DNA of 64,000 nucleotides, from positions 171,465-235,464 of the forward strand of contig BDIU01000090.1 of the NCBI GenBank assembly GCA_002118135.1, given 5' to 3'. Positions within the stretch are counted from its first letter, which is position 1; each line of letters begins with the position of its first letter. This DNA comes from Trebouxia sp. TZW2008. Taxonomy: Eukaryota > Chlorophyta > Trebouxiophyceae > Trebouxiales > Trebouxiaceae. A program made the position numbers and the translations under genes. A model generated the notes under the pieces. That model did not search any database, had not been told where the DNA came from, and was given only the letters and a program-made list of their open reading frames with translations. Positions 1-12,000 of the stretch are shown one piece after another.

Positions 1-606
1 GTTCTTGCGTATCTCACTGACTCTGCATCACCGTGTCCAGCAATTGAGAAACCAAGGCCTCTCACCATGCAGGCTACAGCTATGCCCACATTGTGCCCGC
101 ATACAAGTCCAGAATGGAGCATCTCATGCACATACGGAGACTCAAGGCTTTGATGCTGCAGGCACAGCAATTTTGATGTTGAGACTGTCAGGTCTTCAAA
201 AACACAGGGCTTGCCACTCTGCTGGCCTCATGCAGATGGGTGCACAGAAAGCACGAGGGGCATGGTGCACAGCGCTGCTTTGCAAGCAGACCTTGCAATT
301 AGCCAAAAACAAATCGAGTCAGCAGACTGCTGAATTTCGAATGTGTGCCGTAGTACACTGCAGCAACTGCGATACAGTACATGCCTTAGTGTGAACGCAG
401 CTGTGCATCCCTGTCAGTTGCATTGTCAGCGACCATCAAATGCGCATTTGATTCAGCGAGCAAGGCAGGACCATGCAGATTCTCAAGCTTGAAATGCTTT
501 TGGCCCTTACTAAGCGGTTAGTCACTGCAAGGCAGCACTTGTGAAGTCCCAGTCAAGCTTTGCAGGCGCGGTGCTAGCTGTGTTTTGCAACATTGGGCAC
601 CAGACC
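1..606. other. 5' flank, no gene recognised
   Basis: Only short open frames without recognisable domains occur here. The stretch probably holds the promoter and 5' UTR of the OST3/6 gene that follows, and possibly the 3' end of a neighbour outside the window. I see no repeat, RNA gene or transposon signature. Confidence 0.4.
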
Positions 607-1734
607 ATGCCAATGTCGCCGCAAATATGGCGATATGCCCTGTGTGCCACACTCTTGGCCTGCTCTTGCTTCCACGTGACGCATAGCAAACAGCCGGTCA
701 AAGTAAGATCAACCGATGAACGGGTAAGCGCACGGTCGCCAGAAGCTTGTATGTTCAGTGAAGGTCTGTCCGCAAGTAAAATATGCTGTTGTGTACAGGC
801 GTTTGACCTCAGCAGGTTGCAGCAAAGCAACGCCGACGGCGTTGTAGAACTGGATGTGGATGCCTTTGACAAGTTCACCTCAGGCAGACGGCGTCCTTAT
901 CAGCTCGTGGTGTTTCTGGGTGCCAAACACTTGCTAGACAACCCCAAGCTGCACTTGAGAGAGCTGCGCGAGGACTTTGGCTATGTTGCCAAGGCTCACC
1001 GAGATCGGTTGAAAGGATCAGATAACGAAGGCAAAGTCTTCTTTGCAGAGGTCAACTTTGACAAGACCACACAAGATGTCTTCCGACGGCTCAGTGCTCA
1101 AAGTCTGTTCATCTTTAGACTGCCAGCCACTCAAAGCATCAGCTCTGGTGAACCTATCAAGCTGAAAGACGCTGAGACGCTGAAGCCAGAAACCTTCAAG
1201 CACCAGGCCACAATTGATGACATAGCCAACTGGGTGAAGGAGAAAACAGGCATTGACGTTGGGAAGATTGACAAGCCTACTATCTTCCAAGCCTGGTGGT
1301 TTCCCTTTGTAGCACTGTCATTCCTGAGCAGCTTGGCATACATTGCCTACAAAATGGTTTACGCAGACTTCATGCGGAATTTGGTCATATACGCATTGGC
1401 CACTTTGTTTGTCTACTGGTTTTCTGTCTCAGGTGGCATGCACAACATCATTAGGGGCATGCCGATGGTCACCATTGACCCAAATTCTAAAACTCCCAAA
1501 TACTTTATGCAAGGCCAAGGTCAGCTAGGTACAGAGGGATTTGTCATGGGCACATTATACACGTGTGTAGGCTTGGCTTTTGCGCTGGTGGTATATATTG
1601 CTCCCAAAGCAAAAGCTGTATCCAATCAACGGCTTATAGCTTATGCAGGCCTGTTCATTGCTTACATTTGCGTAACACAGGTTGTCAAAGTATACAGTTG
1701 GAAGACAGGCTATCATTGGCGCAGGTACATTTGA
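607..1734 (+). CDS. OST3/6: Oligosaccharyltransferase OST3/OST6 subunit (TUSC3/MAGT1 family)
   Basis: Known role of the family: ER-membrane subunit of the oligosaccharyltransferase complex, with a lumenal thioredoxin fold that helps glycosylation of cysteine-near sequons. Seen here: a hydrophobic N-terminal signal (ALCATLLACSCF), a lumenal domain with the family blocks RPYQLVVFLGA and VFFAEVNFDKTTQDVF, then four C-terminal hydrophobic segments (around WWFPFVALSFLSSLAYIAY, LVIYALATLFVYWF, MGTLYTCVGLAFALVVYIA and AYAGLFIAYICVTQVV). A 75-nt intron at 724-798 (GTAAGC...TACAG) is a multiple of three, so the unspliced frame stays open; removing it joins STDER to AFDLSRLQQ, which fits the family better. 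The usual CxxC of the thioredoxin fold is not visible. ATG 607 is chosen because a second in-frame ATG at 613 would keep the same signal; either is possible. A TGTAA element, the chlorophyte-type poly(A) signal, lies at 1770-1774. Confidence 0.88.
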   Translation: MPMSPQIWRYALCATLLACSCFHVTHSKQPVKVRSTDERVSARSPEACMFSEGLSASKICCCVQAFDLSRLQQSNADGVVELDVDAFDKFTSGRRRPYQLVVFLGAKHLLDNPKLHLRELREDFGYVAKAHRDRLKGSDNEGKVFFAEVNFDKTTQDVFRRLSAQSLFIFRLPATQSISSGEPIKLKDAETLKPETFKHQATIDDIANWVKEKTGIDVGKIDKPTIFQAWWFPFVALSFLSSLAYIAYKMVYADFMRNLVIYALATLFVYWFSVSGGMHNIIRGMPMVTIDPNSKTPKYFMQGQGQLGTEGFVMGTLYTCVGLAFALVVYIAPKAKAVSNQRLIAYAGLFIAYICVTQVVKVYSWKTGYHWRRYI

Positions 1735-1898
1735 GGTCCATGCAAATTTGTTAGGCCTAGGGAACTTGCTGTAAGACTGACAGTGAAGGTTCAGAATCAC
1801 CAACACGCTGTACTTTCAGACAACCTCAAGCTTGAGCAGTACAATGTAGCTTCTAAATCAGAAATTCAGAATTTGCAGTGTCAAACCAATCTTGACGT

Positions 1899-4800
1899 TC
1901 AGTACAGACTGATGTGGCCCTCTGACGCAATCTGTGCATGATGACGATCCTCCTCAGCTTTGTCATCGCCATTTTGCAGCTCTGTGGGCTGGACCTGTGC
2001 ACTGCTAGCATCAGCAACTGCGGCATCAGCAACTGTGGCGTCTGCTTCCTGAGTTCGCCTATCAGGCATCTCTGGTGCCTCATCTTGTACCCCAAGTGGC
2101 AAATGCCACGATTCTTGTATATGTCTGGCAATGTCCAGAAGTAGCTTGCTCCTGGCTGAATTGCACTCTGGGTCCTTGGGCAGATGCACACGGAGAGCTG
2201 CATTCAGCTTCTCAAGGCGGCTGCATGGACCTCCCACCGGCTGGCAGTCTTGTAGACTGCAACGCACACTTCCAATCGGAGAGCATAATTGGCATCAAGC
2301 TATTTTCACAAGGCCTTTTTGGTTAGCATGCGCAACAGGATTTGCACAATAGCCGATATCACATCACAGTGAGCACTTTTACCCACAGCACCCCTGCAGT
2401 GCTGCATGGTTGACAAGCAGAGAGTGATCAAGCATCAAAGGTCACACTCATTACAACAGCACATATGCTGCTCTGCTTGGAGACTTGACATACAATAGAG
2501 CCCACTGTTACTAGCACTACAGCCTAACTGATGACTGATATTCAGTGCTGCATACCTCTCCCAACCTCCTTGCCGTGATGCTCAGAACAAGCCAGCCTGG
2601 GGAGGTAGGACTTGGGCCACAGACATCTTGCACATGTGCTGAGAAGTGTAAACAACTATTGCTTCATTATACCTTTTCCCACCTGTGTTGGCATAGTGCC
2701 ATTGATGTGCAATACAGCTACAAGACAGATGATACTGTCACTCATGTGAGCTCTTATCACCTGCAGTATGGCCGCCACATGCTAGAGAGGTCCATGCGCC
2801 CGTAGTCATCCTTGACAGCTGTTGCCAGATCCAGCAGCTGCTGAACTGTGCCCTCCTCAGGCATTGCTGTCATGGCCTTTACAGTTTGTCTGATGCTGAA
2901 CGGCGTCAAGTCTCCAGATTTGGTCTGGACCACAAACCATGTGAAGGCTGAAGCCTGCAAAGTCAAAAGACACAGTGACATCATGGTATGGAATGCAATT
3001 TCACAAAATGCAAGTCGCAAACCTAGGCATGCAATCCTGTGATTGGTATGTTGGCTCTGACTGATGCTGTAGCTAGTGTACAAGCTCATTGCTCATACAG
3101 CTGATTTGTAGCTCCGATGCAAGCATTTGGAAGAAATGGATTGACATATGCTGTGCTTGGCATGTCAGACATGCTTACTGAGTTGGATATTTGAATGTTG
3201 CTGTGTTCTTTCTGCAACGTCTGAGAATTTGCCATTTCACCATGCAGGCCAAAGATGCTGTGCATACCTGTGTGGGCAGCTGCATGTCATACGGTCCTAC
3301 AATGGCGCCAATGAAAGGCTCTAACTGTGTGTTTGCGCACCGGAACAGCGCCTGGTAGTTGCGCTGGTTCTCATTGTCCTTCTGTGATGGCTTAGGAGCA
3401 AAGATAGGGTGACTGTGGTACCTGCATGGTGTCATACAGCCTTTCCGCATGGCCTATTGGCAATGAAAAGTGGCATGCTATTGCAGAATCAGTGGCCTGC
3501 TGGCTGTCTTTATAGTGACGTGTCGCCAAACTCCTGTGAGGCAAAGCAAGCCAAAGCAAAACATGCTGCACTTCACCTAGTTGCTGCTGCATGCACAAAG
3601 CGCGCAGTGGATCGATGTGTTGGAAATGGTCAGTGGCGAGCCATGCAGCCTCACACAGCTACAACATGTAATTCACTAAGCACGACTCAGGTGAATCAGC
3701 ATGGCTTGACCAGCACATCCAACTGGACCGAAACATTCTAAGACACAACATTTCAGACCAAAAGTGCCACTGCACTGTAGCATCTACCTCATCACAATGA
3801 GATGATACTGACCAGCCAACAGGCGTCAAGCCCTGAGCGTCCATGAGAGCTCTGGTTTCCACTTCTGCTTCAGGGTCTAGCTCAACAGAAGTGCCTGAGT
3901 GGCTTCCTAACGCTCGCCTGCAAGGGAAGGCTTGCCTGATGCTGATCATCTTCCTGTCACTGTCCCATTGACCGCCTAGCAGCCCAATGATTTCACAGCT
4001 GCTCAAGTGAGCATGAAAATCCATCATCAGATGCACCTGCAAAGCATCAAGCCTATGTTTGCGGCAGCAGGTAGCAATGCATCTTCAGTCATAAGAGCGT
4101 ACTGATAAGAGAGGACTTATATATATATATATATATATATATGTGTATGTATGTATGTATGTATGTATGTATCCCTGTATGCTGTGCATATGGAGCAATG
4201 GTCCATTGAGGCAAGTCATAAGGCAGGTATGGCATGCAGAATTGTGTAGCTTGCTGTAGTGCATGAAGCATCTCAGCGTCAAGATATGGCTTGGCACACT
4301 CCATGCTGCTACTTTGTGAGATGCTACATAGACATACAAACAAGCAATTGCAACAGCGCTCTTGCTGTGGGGACAAGCTTGAGGACTTCTGACAATCATC
4401 AATGATGCTTGGATCTTACAGAGGAAGAAGACCATTATTCACAATGAGGAGGTGATATGCTAGAATTCCCACCTGTGCATCAACCTCAACCTGGAAGGGC
4501 TGTGCCAGAGGGGCCCCTGAGCCTGGGGGCCCAACAAAGTCTGAGCACTTCACCAGCTCTAGCGACTCTGTAGTGTGCCCCAATGACATGGCAGTTCTGC
4601 CAACCTCTCTGCGTGGTCTGTTCCTTGCATACTCTGTGGGTTCTGGAGGAGGCGCTAGATCTGGTGAGCTGTGCACATCATGTGCTTTTGCTGCAGGCTG
4701 GGACACAGGCTTCTGTGCTTTGGCGTCTGCCGGAGTGCGCTTCTGGCGCTTGTTAGAGGGCACCTGTGCTGCAGCAGCTTGCTGGTTGGCGCCTTCAGCT

Positions 4801-6010
4801 GCTGCGCTGCAATTCTCCTTCTCTGATTGGTCTGTAGCTGCTGATATAGGGCAGAAGCCAGCCAATGCTGCACTGCCAGATGCCTGCAGATCTGCAGAAG
4901 AGCCATCATCAGGATTGCGGCAGCGCAGAATGCATGTAAGACATGACGCCGTCTGGCAAATTTCACGTGGTGTTTTGCTATGCCACACAGCAGTGTGCGG
5001 ACAGGAAGTGCCTTGGAAGCTAGGTGTTGTATTGCGCTGCCATGGGCATGTCAGATCAGGCAAAGAAAAGATCCATGTACATGCCAGTTGTATGTAAAAT
5101 GCTCTGCCTCAGCTCCTGTTGCAGGCCCAGCACTCAGCTGATCGTGATCCTGCCAGATCATGTTTGCTTTGCTTCTTGCTGTACATTTGTATGACTGAAA
5201 CATGCACCGTGCATGCACATTCTGCAGACATGACTTCCTAATCACCGCTGATGACAGCGCTGATCTGAGCAAAGCAGAAAGCTCACCATTCAAGACTTCC
5301 GGCTTGAGGCCATATGCTTTGGCCGCTGCAGATGTGGGGTCCAGGGGCTTTCCTGACAGAGTGTAGCCCTGCCCTGTCTCAGCAACCTTGCTAGGCACAG
5401 GCTTGCCAGCTATAGCAAGCTTGATGAAGTACTTCTGTGCATGACTGGTGAAAGCTCGCGCATCTCTGGTTCCCACATGCGCTGCAGCTGCCTTCCAGTC
5501 TCTGCCATGAAGGTCAAGGGCCTCAATGAACAGCCGTTCCTCCTCTTCAGACCAGCCTCTGCTCTGAGTTCTGTTTGTGCCGGTGTCCTTGCGCTTCCTT
5601 CTGCCTGTTGCACTCAGCTCCTGCTCCTGCCCAGTCTCTGGGAGGGATTCTGATGCTTTGGCATCTGGCTTGTAATCCTGCTCTGTGTCAGGTACTGATA
5701 TTGCTGGCTTGTTTGCCTTGCTTTTGCGCCCTGCTGCACCTTCACAAATGCATGCAAGCTGTTGTTGCACAGTTGTGTCAGAGTTCTGAGCGCAAGATTT
5801 GTGTATAACATGCATTGAGCAGAAATGTGTCTATTTTGAGACAAGCTTTGTCCAGCGTTGCATACCCTTCTTGGACTTCTTTTTGGAGCCTCCCCAATCA
5901 TCATCCTCAGAATCTGGCCCCATATACGCGTCATATTCGGTGTAATGATTGTCCTCAGCCAGCATCGAGGCAATGAGCGCATTTGTGGCCTCGTCATTTA
6001 CTTCAGCCAT
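1899..6010 (-). CDS. MYSM1-like SANT/Myb + JAMM (MPN+) deubiquitinase
   Basis: Multi-exon minus-strand gene. Exon 1 (5866-6010) starts MAEVNDEATNALIASMLAED and ends in an acidic, lysine-rich stretch (DSEDDDWGG...KKKSKK). Exon 2 starts at 5733 and carries a SANT/Myb repeat with GWSEEEERLFIEALDLHGRDW and the SHAQKYF signature. A Lys/Pro-rich linker exon lies about 4470-4920. The MPN+ domain is split: SSCEIIGLLGG supplies the catalytic Glu near 3990, then WYHSHPIFAPKPSQKD at about 3370-3420 gives the complete JAMM motif H-x-H-x7-S-x2-D. Later exons (about 2760-2960 and 1899-2232) give MPN-C-terminal sequence and a charged tail. Family knowledge: MYSM1 removes ubiquitin from histone H2A. The SWIRM domain of animal MYSM1 is not visible between SANT and MPN. 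The junction W|YHSHP is in phase. A TA/GTAT microsatellite lies in an intron. Confidence 0.8.
4118..4172. repeat. Compound microsatellite (TA)n followed by (GTAT)n
   Basis: About 12 TA units (4118-4142) run straight into about seven GTAT units (4145-4172). It sits in an intron of the MYSM1-like gene between the linker exon and the first MPN exon. Short open frames here encode repetitive HTYIHTY/IYIYIY peptides and are artefacts of the repeat. Confidence 0.95.
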
Positions 6011-6316
6011 GATCAGTGCGCAAGTATATTTGCACGCCCGCTAGAAACAACAGTAGTTGCAGTCAACCCCTCAGCGCACACAGCCCACCTTATGCACGCG
6101 AGGGCCTTCACGGGGACTCAAGCGCTGGAGCGCTGCTGGCTAATCTCGTCAGTGCCTCTTCTGGATTTGAATCGAGAGTGGCATTCAAAAAGCAAAGGGA
6201 GCGACTAAAGTTGAGACCGGACTAGAGCTTCTGTGAGCAAAGCAGCAGGCAAAGCAGCCGCATACTCCGGGAAACACCATTGTGTAGCAGCAAGGAGTGG
6301 CGCTAGCGCTCGCGTC
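6011..6316. promoter_or_regulatory. Divergent promoter between MYSM1-like gene and unknown gene
   Basis: The two ATGs point away from each other, 306 bp apart, leaving a shared 5' region. I see no clear TATA box or duplicated motif. The frame of the right-hand gene stays open upstream from GTG 6233, but the first ATG is at 6317. Confidence 0.5.
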
Positions 6317-8534
6317 ATGTCAGTGGCGGCAGCAGGGCTCGAAGTTTGCAGCACCCCCGGGGGAGGACAGTCTTCGCCTTGCTTCGCTTTTCCTCTCATA
6401 GACAGGGCCTCAACTCGAGACATAGAGAGGGCTACCTTGCTCAAGGTGTCCTTGACGCACAGCTGTGATGACTCTCTGTTTGGTATAAATGACTTTGGCT
6501 TCTGTCTGTGTTCTGCCACTTGGCCTGAAGCTCAAGTTTTCGCACAGGTCATAGAATCTGAGTACGCTGCCAAGTATCTCGAATTTCTTGGCGCCAACCC
6601 AACGCAAGCTGCTCAAGATCTTGTCCGCAAGGCTCTGCCCTTGACAATAGAGTGCTTGCAGACAAAGCTGAAGGTATCATCAGCCCCAATGGGCCAGCTT
6701 ATTGCAGTGCATGCAAAGCGTGTATTGATTACTTCAAGCTGAAACAGTTGTGTGGCACCAAGGCTGTGACACATGCATGCAGGCTTCAGGTCACAGGCAC
6801 AATGAAGTTCTGGTCACTCCTCCTGCGCTTCAGTATGACATGTTGCCAGTGCACGAGGCAGACCCTCAAGAAGTTGTTCGTCTTGGCTTCATTGGCACAT
6901 TGAATCCAAAGGAGACAAAGGCAGCAGATGATGCGCAGGTATGCCTGCAAATCCACTAGCTGTTTTGCACGTGCCCAGCCCAACAGCCCAAATCAGTCTA
7001 CAAGACCAACTCGGGATGTGCTTGTCTTGGCATTGTGGTTGACATATAAGGCACAAGCAAAGCGCATTCTGCCTGTGTCATAGAGCTATGACGCTGCAGG
7101 ACACTGATGAAGAATACACGGTAGTCTCAAAGACTTTCACAGATGTGGTTGCAGCCTTTCTGGACCCCACTCGCAAGCCAGGCTCTAAACGCAGCAGTCA
7201 GCAGCAGCAACTGAACAGTGCAGGCATCAGACACGCATTTGAGCAAAAGGCTGGTCGTGTTGGGGTGTACTGTCATCTCAATCATATGCAAAGAGAGCTT
7301 GCAAGGCCTTTTAAAGCCTTGCCAGCTTCGTTGAGGCGCATTCAGCTGCACTTTGGCCAGAGTGTCAGTGAGTGGTACAATGCACTGCCTAGAGCTGCCA
7401 AGCGTGGTCATGGACAGCTAAAGGAAAAGGTAAAGCAATCTGTGGCTGATGCTCTCCTTGCACCAGTGGAGTGTCACTTTATACATGGCATGCATCTTTT
7501 ATGCTAAGTAACACGCACTCCTTATTGTCACAGCAGCCTCATCTGGCACATACAGCTTGCAGAGCGGCACATACCCTTTTGCGCTGCAAACATTGCATTT
7601 CATTGTTAGAGAGGTTTTTGAATCTTGAGCTCATCCTCGTGTCTGGCTGGGTATGCAGGATGTTCAGAGCACAACAGATGAGCTTGTCTCTGACGCCGTA
7701 ATCTCGCTCGCGGTGGACACAGTCACCTATCTGTATCATGAATACGTGCTATCAGCCCCAGCATTTCCGTCAGATCAGCTGGCAGCGGTTGTACTGCCTC
7801 CTCAAAATAACCTGCTGTCTCAGAAATCAATACTGAGCAGAGGAGGGTCTGTCTTGAGTTCCGGTCAGTCCCTGCTGGCAAGCCAAATGTCAATGCCAGC
7901 CAGCCTGTCCCCTAGCCGACAGCAGTCATTGCAGCCTTTACCCAGCAGAGGATCTGCCGCACCAGCTTCCACTGCAGCTGATCTTGCAGCTGCTGCAGCT
8001 GTGCAGATTGAGGGACAGCGTACAAGGCTGCTCAGCATTGTGCAGCTGTGGGCGCAATGCAGCAGAGCCTACACTAATGACAGATGGCAGACAAGCTTTG
8101 CTCGGCCTGTGGTCATCTTGTCGCTGCGAGCGCTGGTTGAAAAGGTTTTCACAGACGCTTTCCCGGTTTGGGCTTCGTCGGGTCAAGGTGCAGATAGACT
8201 GAAGAGCATGGACACACAGCTGCTAGAATGGTTTGACCCCCATGGCTTCAACAGTAGCATCAGCCTTTTGCAGTCATTGCATGCAGCTGGTCAGCGTTCT
8301 CAAGACAGCACAGCAGTGCAGCGTACCATGCAGCATAGACGGCGGGAGTTTACAGGCACCACCTCACTTGTTACCACCTTCTTTACTGAGCCCAAAACAG
8401 CAGCATGTCGTAGGCTGAAAAGTCATTCAGGGGCTGAAAATGGTGTGGACCGCAATGCAGGAGCTGAGTTGACCCAGCAGCAGAAAGGCACATTGTTCAA
8501 ATCTGCTGAGTCCCTTCTGTTGCGCAAGTACTAG
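6317..8534 (+). CDS. Unrecognised 572-residue protein, four exons
   Basis: I do not recognise the family. Four exons fit in phase 0: 6317-6673, 6783-6938, 7100-7429 and 7659-8534, with GT donors and CAG acceptors, giving 572 residues. N-terminal half: CFAFPLIDRASTRDIERATL, then FGINDFGFCLCSATWPEAQ and a helical stretch (EYAAKYLEFLGANPTQAAQD). Middle: VVRLGFIGTLNPKETKAADD and VVSKTFTDVVAAFLDPTRKP. The C-terminal exon starts DVQSTTDELVSDAVISLAVD, passes through a Ser/Gln-rich low-complexity region (about residues 330-390), an Ala-rich helix, and ends LLLRKY. No membrane segment or signal peptide is obvious. Mostly helical with an internal disordered linker. It is divergent from the MYSM1-like gene and carries no ghost exons that I noticed. 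Confidence 0.75.
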
Positions 8535-9031
8535 CTTTTCTGCTCCAAGTCCGTGGTCAGTGTCTGTCCTTGTGCAAAATTGCTCTTTATTTCACTTCTC
8601 TGCCAATATCCCGAAATGCTGGCAGTACGTGTGTACGATTGCGTTTGATGCTGGCATTCTGCAGGTCAGTACCCAAAGTTGTCTGTAGCTTGTCGAATAG
8701 ACCAGTTCACATATTAATTTGTGCTGTCTGTGAGGCAGTTGGACTGCATGAAAGCACTTCACATCCATCAACTAAATGGAAATGTTGATGAGGGACCAGT
8801 GATGTGCATGCAATGCACTTCTTGCGGTCTCTCAAGGTCGGATCATTGCGCTTTTGAGTCCGCATGCATGCTCAACAGTAAAATCCTCGAGGATCTGACA
8901 GGAGGTCACTTTCAGAATTCTGGTCTCAGGCCAAAGTCCCAAATTGGTCAACAAACCTTCATTCTGTGTATCCGAGCAAGCAAAGCAGCAGGAGACTGCT
9001 GTGCATCACCCGTGGCAAAGACGTATTAACC
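8535..9031. other. Intergenic, no gene recognised
   Basis: Region between two plus-strand genes; must hold the 3' end of the unknown gene and the promoter of the ALDH10 gene. Only short frames without family signatures. No repeat seen. Confidence 0.5.
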
Positions 9032-12000
9032 ATGGGCATCCCTGAGCGTCAGCTATATATCGGTGGGGGCTGGACCAAGCCATTGAAACAACAGACTTTC
9101 GACGTGTACTCACCATCGGCTGGAAGCAAGATTGGCACCATACCTGCTGCAACTGCCGAAGACGTGGACAAGGCCATCACCGCAGCTCACAAAGCTTTCA
9201 AGTCTGGGTCATGGAGCAAAAAATCTGGAGGTCACAGGGCGAATTATCTCCGCGCGATCGCGGACAAGGTGCTGTACGATCTCGCTTCATATATATATGC
9301 CTTGTACACAAAGGACTGTTCTCGACACTGGTTGTGTTTGCCAGCCCCGCGCTCGGACGGCAGTCGTACTGCTTACAAGCGTGCTGACTGCACAAACCCC
9401 GACATTGAGGTGCACTAGTTGCTGACAGGCACAGTATCTGCTTTCAGGTCAAGGAGAAGAAGACCGAACTGGCCAGGTTGGAGACAACTGACATGGGAAA
9501 GCCAATTCAAGAGGCTGAATGGGACATGGTCAGCGTTCTGCAACAGTTTCCTTTGCATGATCACATGCATTTGTGCCTCGATTGATGACCTGCTGAGCAT
9601 GCATAGCACACAGCTTGCTGCTTGCATCACATGAGTGATCAAACGAGCTGCGCCTACCAAATGACAAACTCCATGACAACATTGCAACATTTGAGCTGAA
9701 AATGCGCTCTGAATTATTGTTGCACTATACTCATGCAATCAGGCTGACTGGCCGCCTATCGCTGCCAAGTGCAGCAACCAGGTGACATTCAGCACACTGA
9801 GAGGCGTTCTGCATGCTTGATGCTTCATCCTGTTTTGCATAAACCTGTCTCATCTTGCATTCAACCCTCAAGTCCTTGTAAAACACCTGGGTTCAGCAAG
9901 TCATCTGCAAGTGAATGATGAGTGTTCTTTTGCAGGATGATGTAGCAGGCTGCTTTGAGTACTATGCAGAACTTGCCGAGAAGCTGGACACAAGGCAGGG
10001 CCAGCCGCTGCAGTTGCCAATGGAGGAGTTCAAGGGAGCTATCAGGCGTGAGCCCTTGGGAGTCGTTGCCCTGATCACGCCATGGAACTACCCCATGCTC
10101 ATGGCTGCTGTGAGTGTCAAATGCCATTCTCAGCAGCCCACCCTGACCAAACTCCCCAATGCAGCAGCACTAAGCTGTCAAGCCCCGGGGTGCTTCTACT
10201 CACAGAGGCTCTCGTCATAATGTTTGAAGGCGTAGAATTTCTGGTGTTTATTTGAGCCTTTTGGATGTCATACCTCTGCAGCTGAAGGATCACATGCATG
10301 CCATGAAGCCATTGCCATTGCATCCATCAGCAAGCATTGCTTTGGGCGCCTCAATCCAAGGCAACTTCAGCACTGACATCTGGGAACAAGTGCGTTTCAC
10401 CCTTCTGCGCACATGTCACGTGACCATGCTGACCTTGCATTTGTGGTGGTCCTCTTGGCAGGTGTTCCCCTTGTTGGCTGAAAGTAGCTGCATTGCCTGT
10501 ACCAGCCATTCACATTGTCCCTTTGTTCATGTCTATGCATGGTGCAGAGCAGGCATTAGGTTTGGTCAGTACCATGAGGGGCTTTGCTTTGCTGCAGCTG
10601 TACAAGCAGACAGGCTGCCGGCAATGATGCTTGTGCACACATTGACGTGTGTACACACTGACCAACCCATACCTGTCAATGCAGTGGAAGGTGGCGCCGG
10701 CCCTAGGCGCCGGCAACTGCTGCATCCTGAACCCCTCAGAGCTGCGCAGCCACAACTGCTGTTCATGCACAAGCTCGACATGATGCGAGCTTACTGTAGC
10801 GGCTGCAGCAACAGTGAGCGTGTGTAAGCTATGATCATCATGAGCTCTTTTTGGTTGCAGTGGAAGGTGGCGCCTGCCCTAGCTGCCGGCAACTGCTGCA
10901 TCCTGAAGCCTTCAGAGCTGTGCAGCCTGACCTGCCTGGAGCTGGCAGCCATTGGCCATGAGGTTGGCCTGCCTGCCGGCGTCTTCAATGTCATCACTGG
11001 TACTGGTGTCGATGCTGGTGCGCCCCTCAGGTGTGTTGCCGCCCCACTCACACTTGCTGACCAACAGGCATGAAGTGATGAAAATTGCTTGTGAGGACCT
11101 CATCGCTCTGGCAGCTGTTGCCAATAAGGCAAGCCAGGTCAGACCCTTGGCTAGACCAGGTGGCCTTCACTCACCTTGTGCCCAATGGTGGAAATTTCCA
11201 GTGAACACGCTGCTAGCAATGCCATCCTTACCATTGCAGAGCTGCTAAGCATCTGTAGCTGTTGAATTGCAGTTCAGACCCTCGGCTTGCCAAGGTGGCA
11301 TTCACTGGCAGCGTAATCAGCGGCAGGAAGGTGAATGCCTGTGCTGCTAGCAACGGCATCCCCACCACTATGGAGCTGGGCGGAAAGTCAGCCCTGCTGG
11401 TTTTTGATGACGCTGATGTTGAGAAGGCTGTGGAGTGGTGCATGGTCAGTTACACACCCACTTGCTCATTTGTTCCATGACCCACTGGCTTGCTCGGTTG
11501 GCTTAAGATAGCAAGGTCTGTCACATGCAGTCGCTGAGCGGGCGCTGGCCAATACAGTCAGTCAACTGGCAGCTGTGTAAGCTTGACATGTCTTTTGTTG
11601 CTGAGTCCAAAAGGCAGTCTACGAGATTTGCCAACTGATGGACTGACTGCTGAACTGATTGATCCACTGATTATGTGAATGATGATTGGTTTACTTTTGG
11701 AGGGTTTGTCCAGTTTGGCATGTTCTGGACCAACGGCAGCAGCTCCATCCCAAAGCTGCTGGTACAAGAGGGCATCGTACACGACTTTGATAAGCAGCTC
11801 AACGCAGCACACATCTTCACATGTGCTGACTGAGCAGGTTGAATGTGTGCAGTTTGGGGTGTTCTGGACCAACGGCCAGATTTGCAGCTCCACCTCACGC
11901 TTGCTAGTGCAAGCAGGCTTCATCCAAGTCTTCTGTGGAACACAGCTCAAGGATGCAGACATGGCCACATGCACTACTGAAGGATGCTGACTTACATCCT

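Noticed and set aside
4085..4435. Minus-strand frames with HTYIHTY and IYIYIY peptides
   Set aside because: Translated microsatellite inside an intron.
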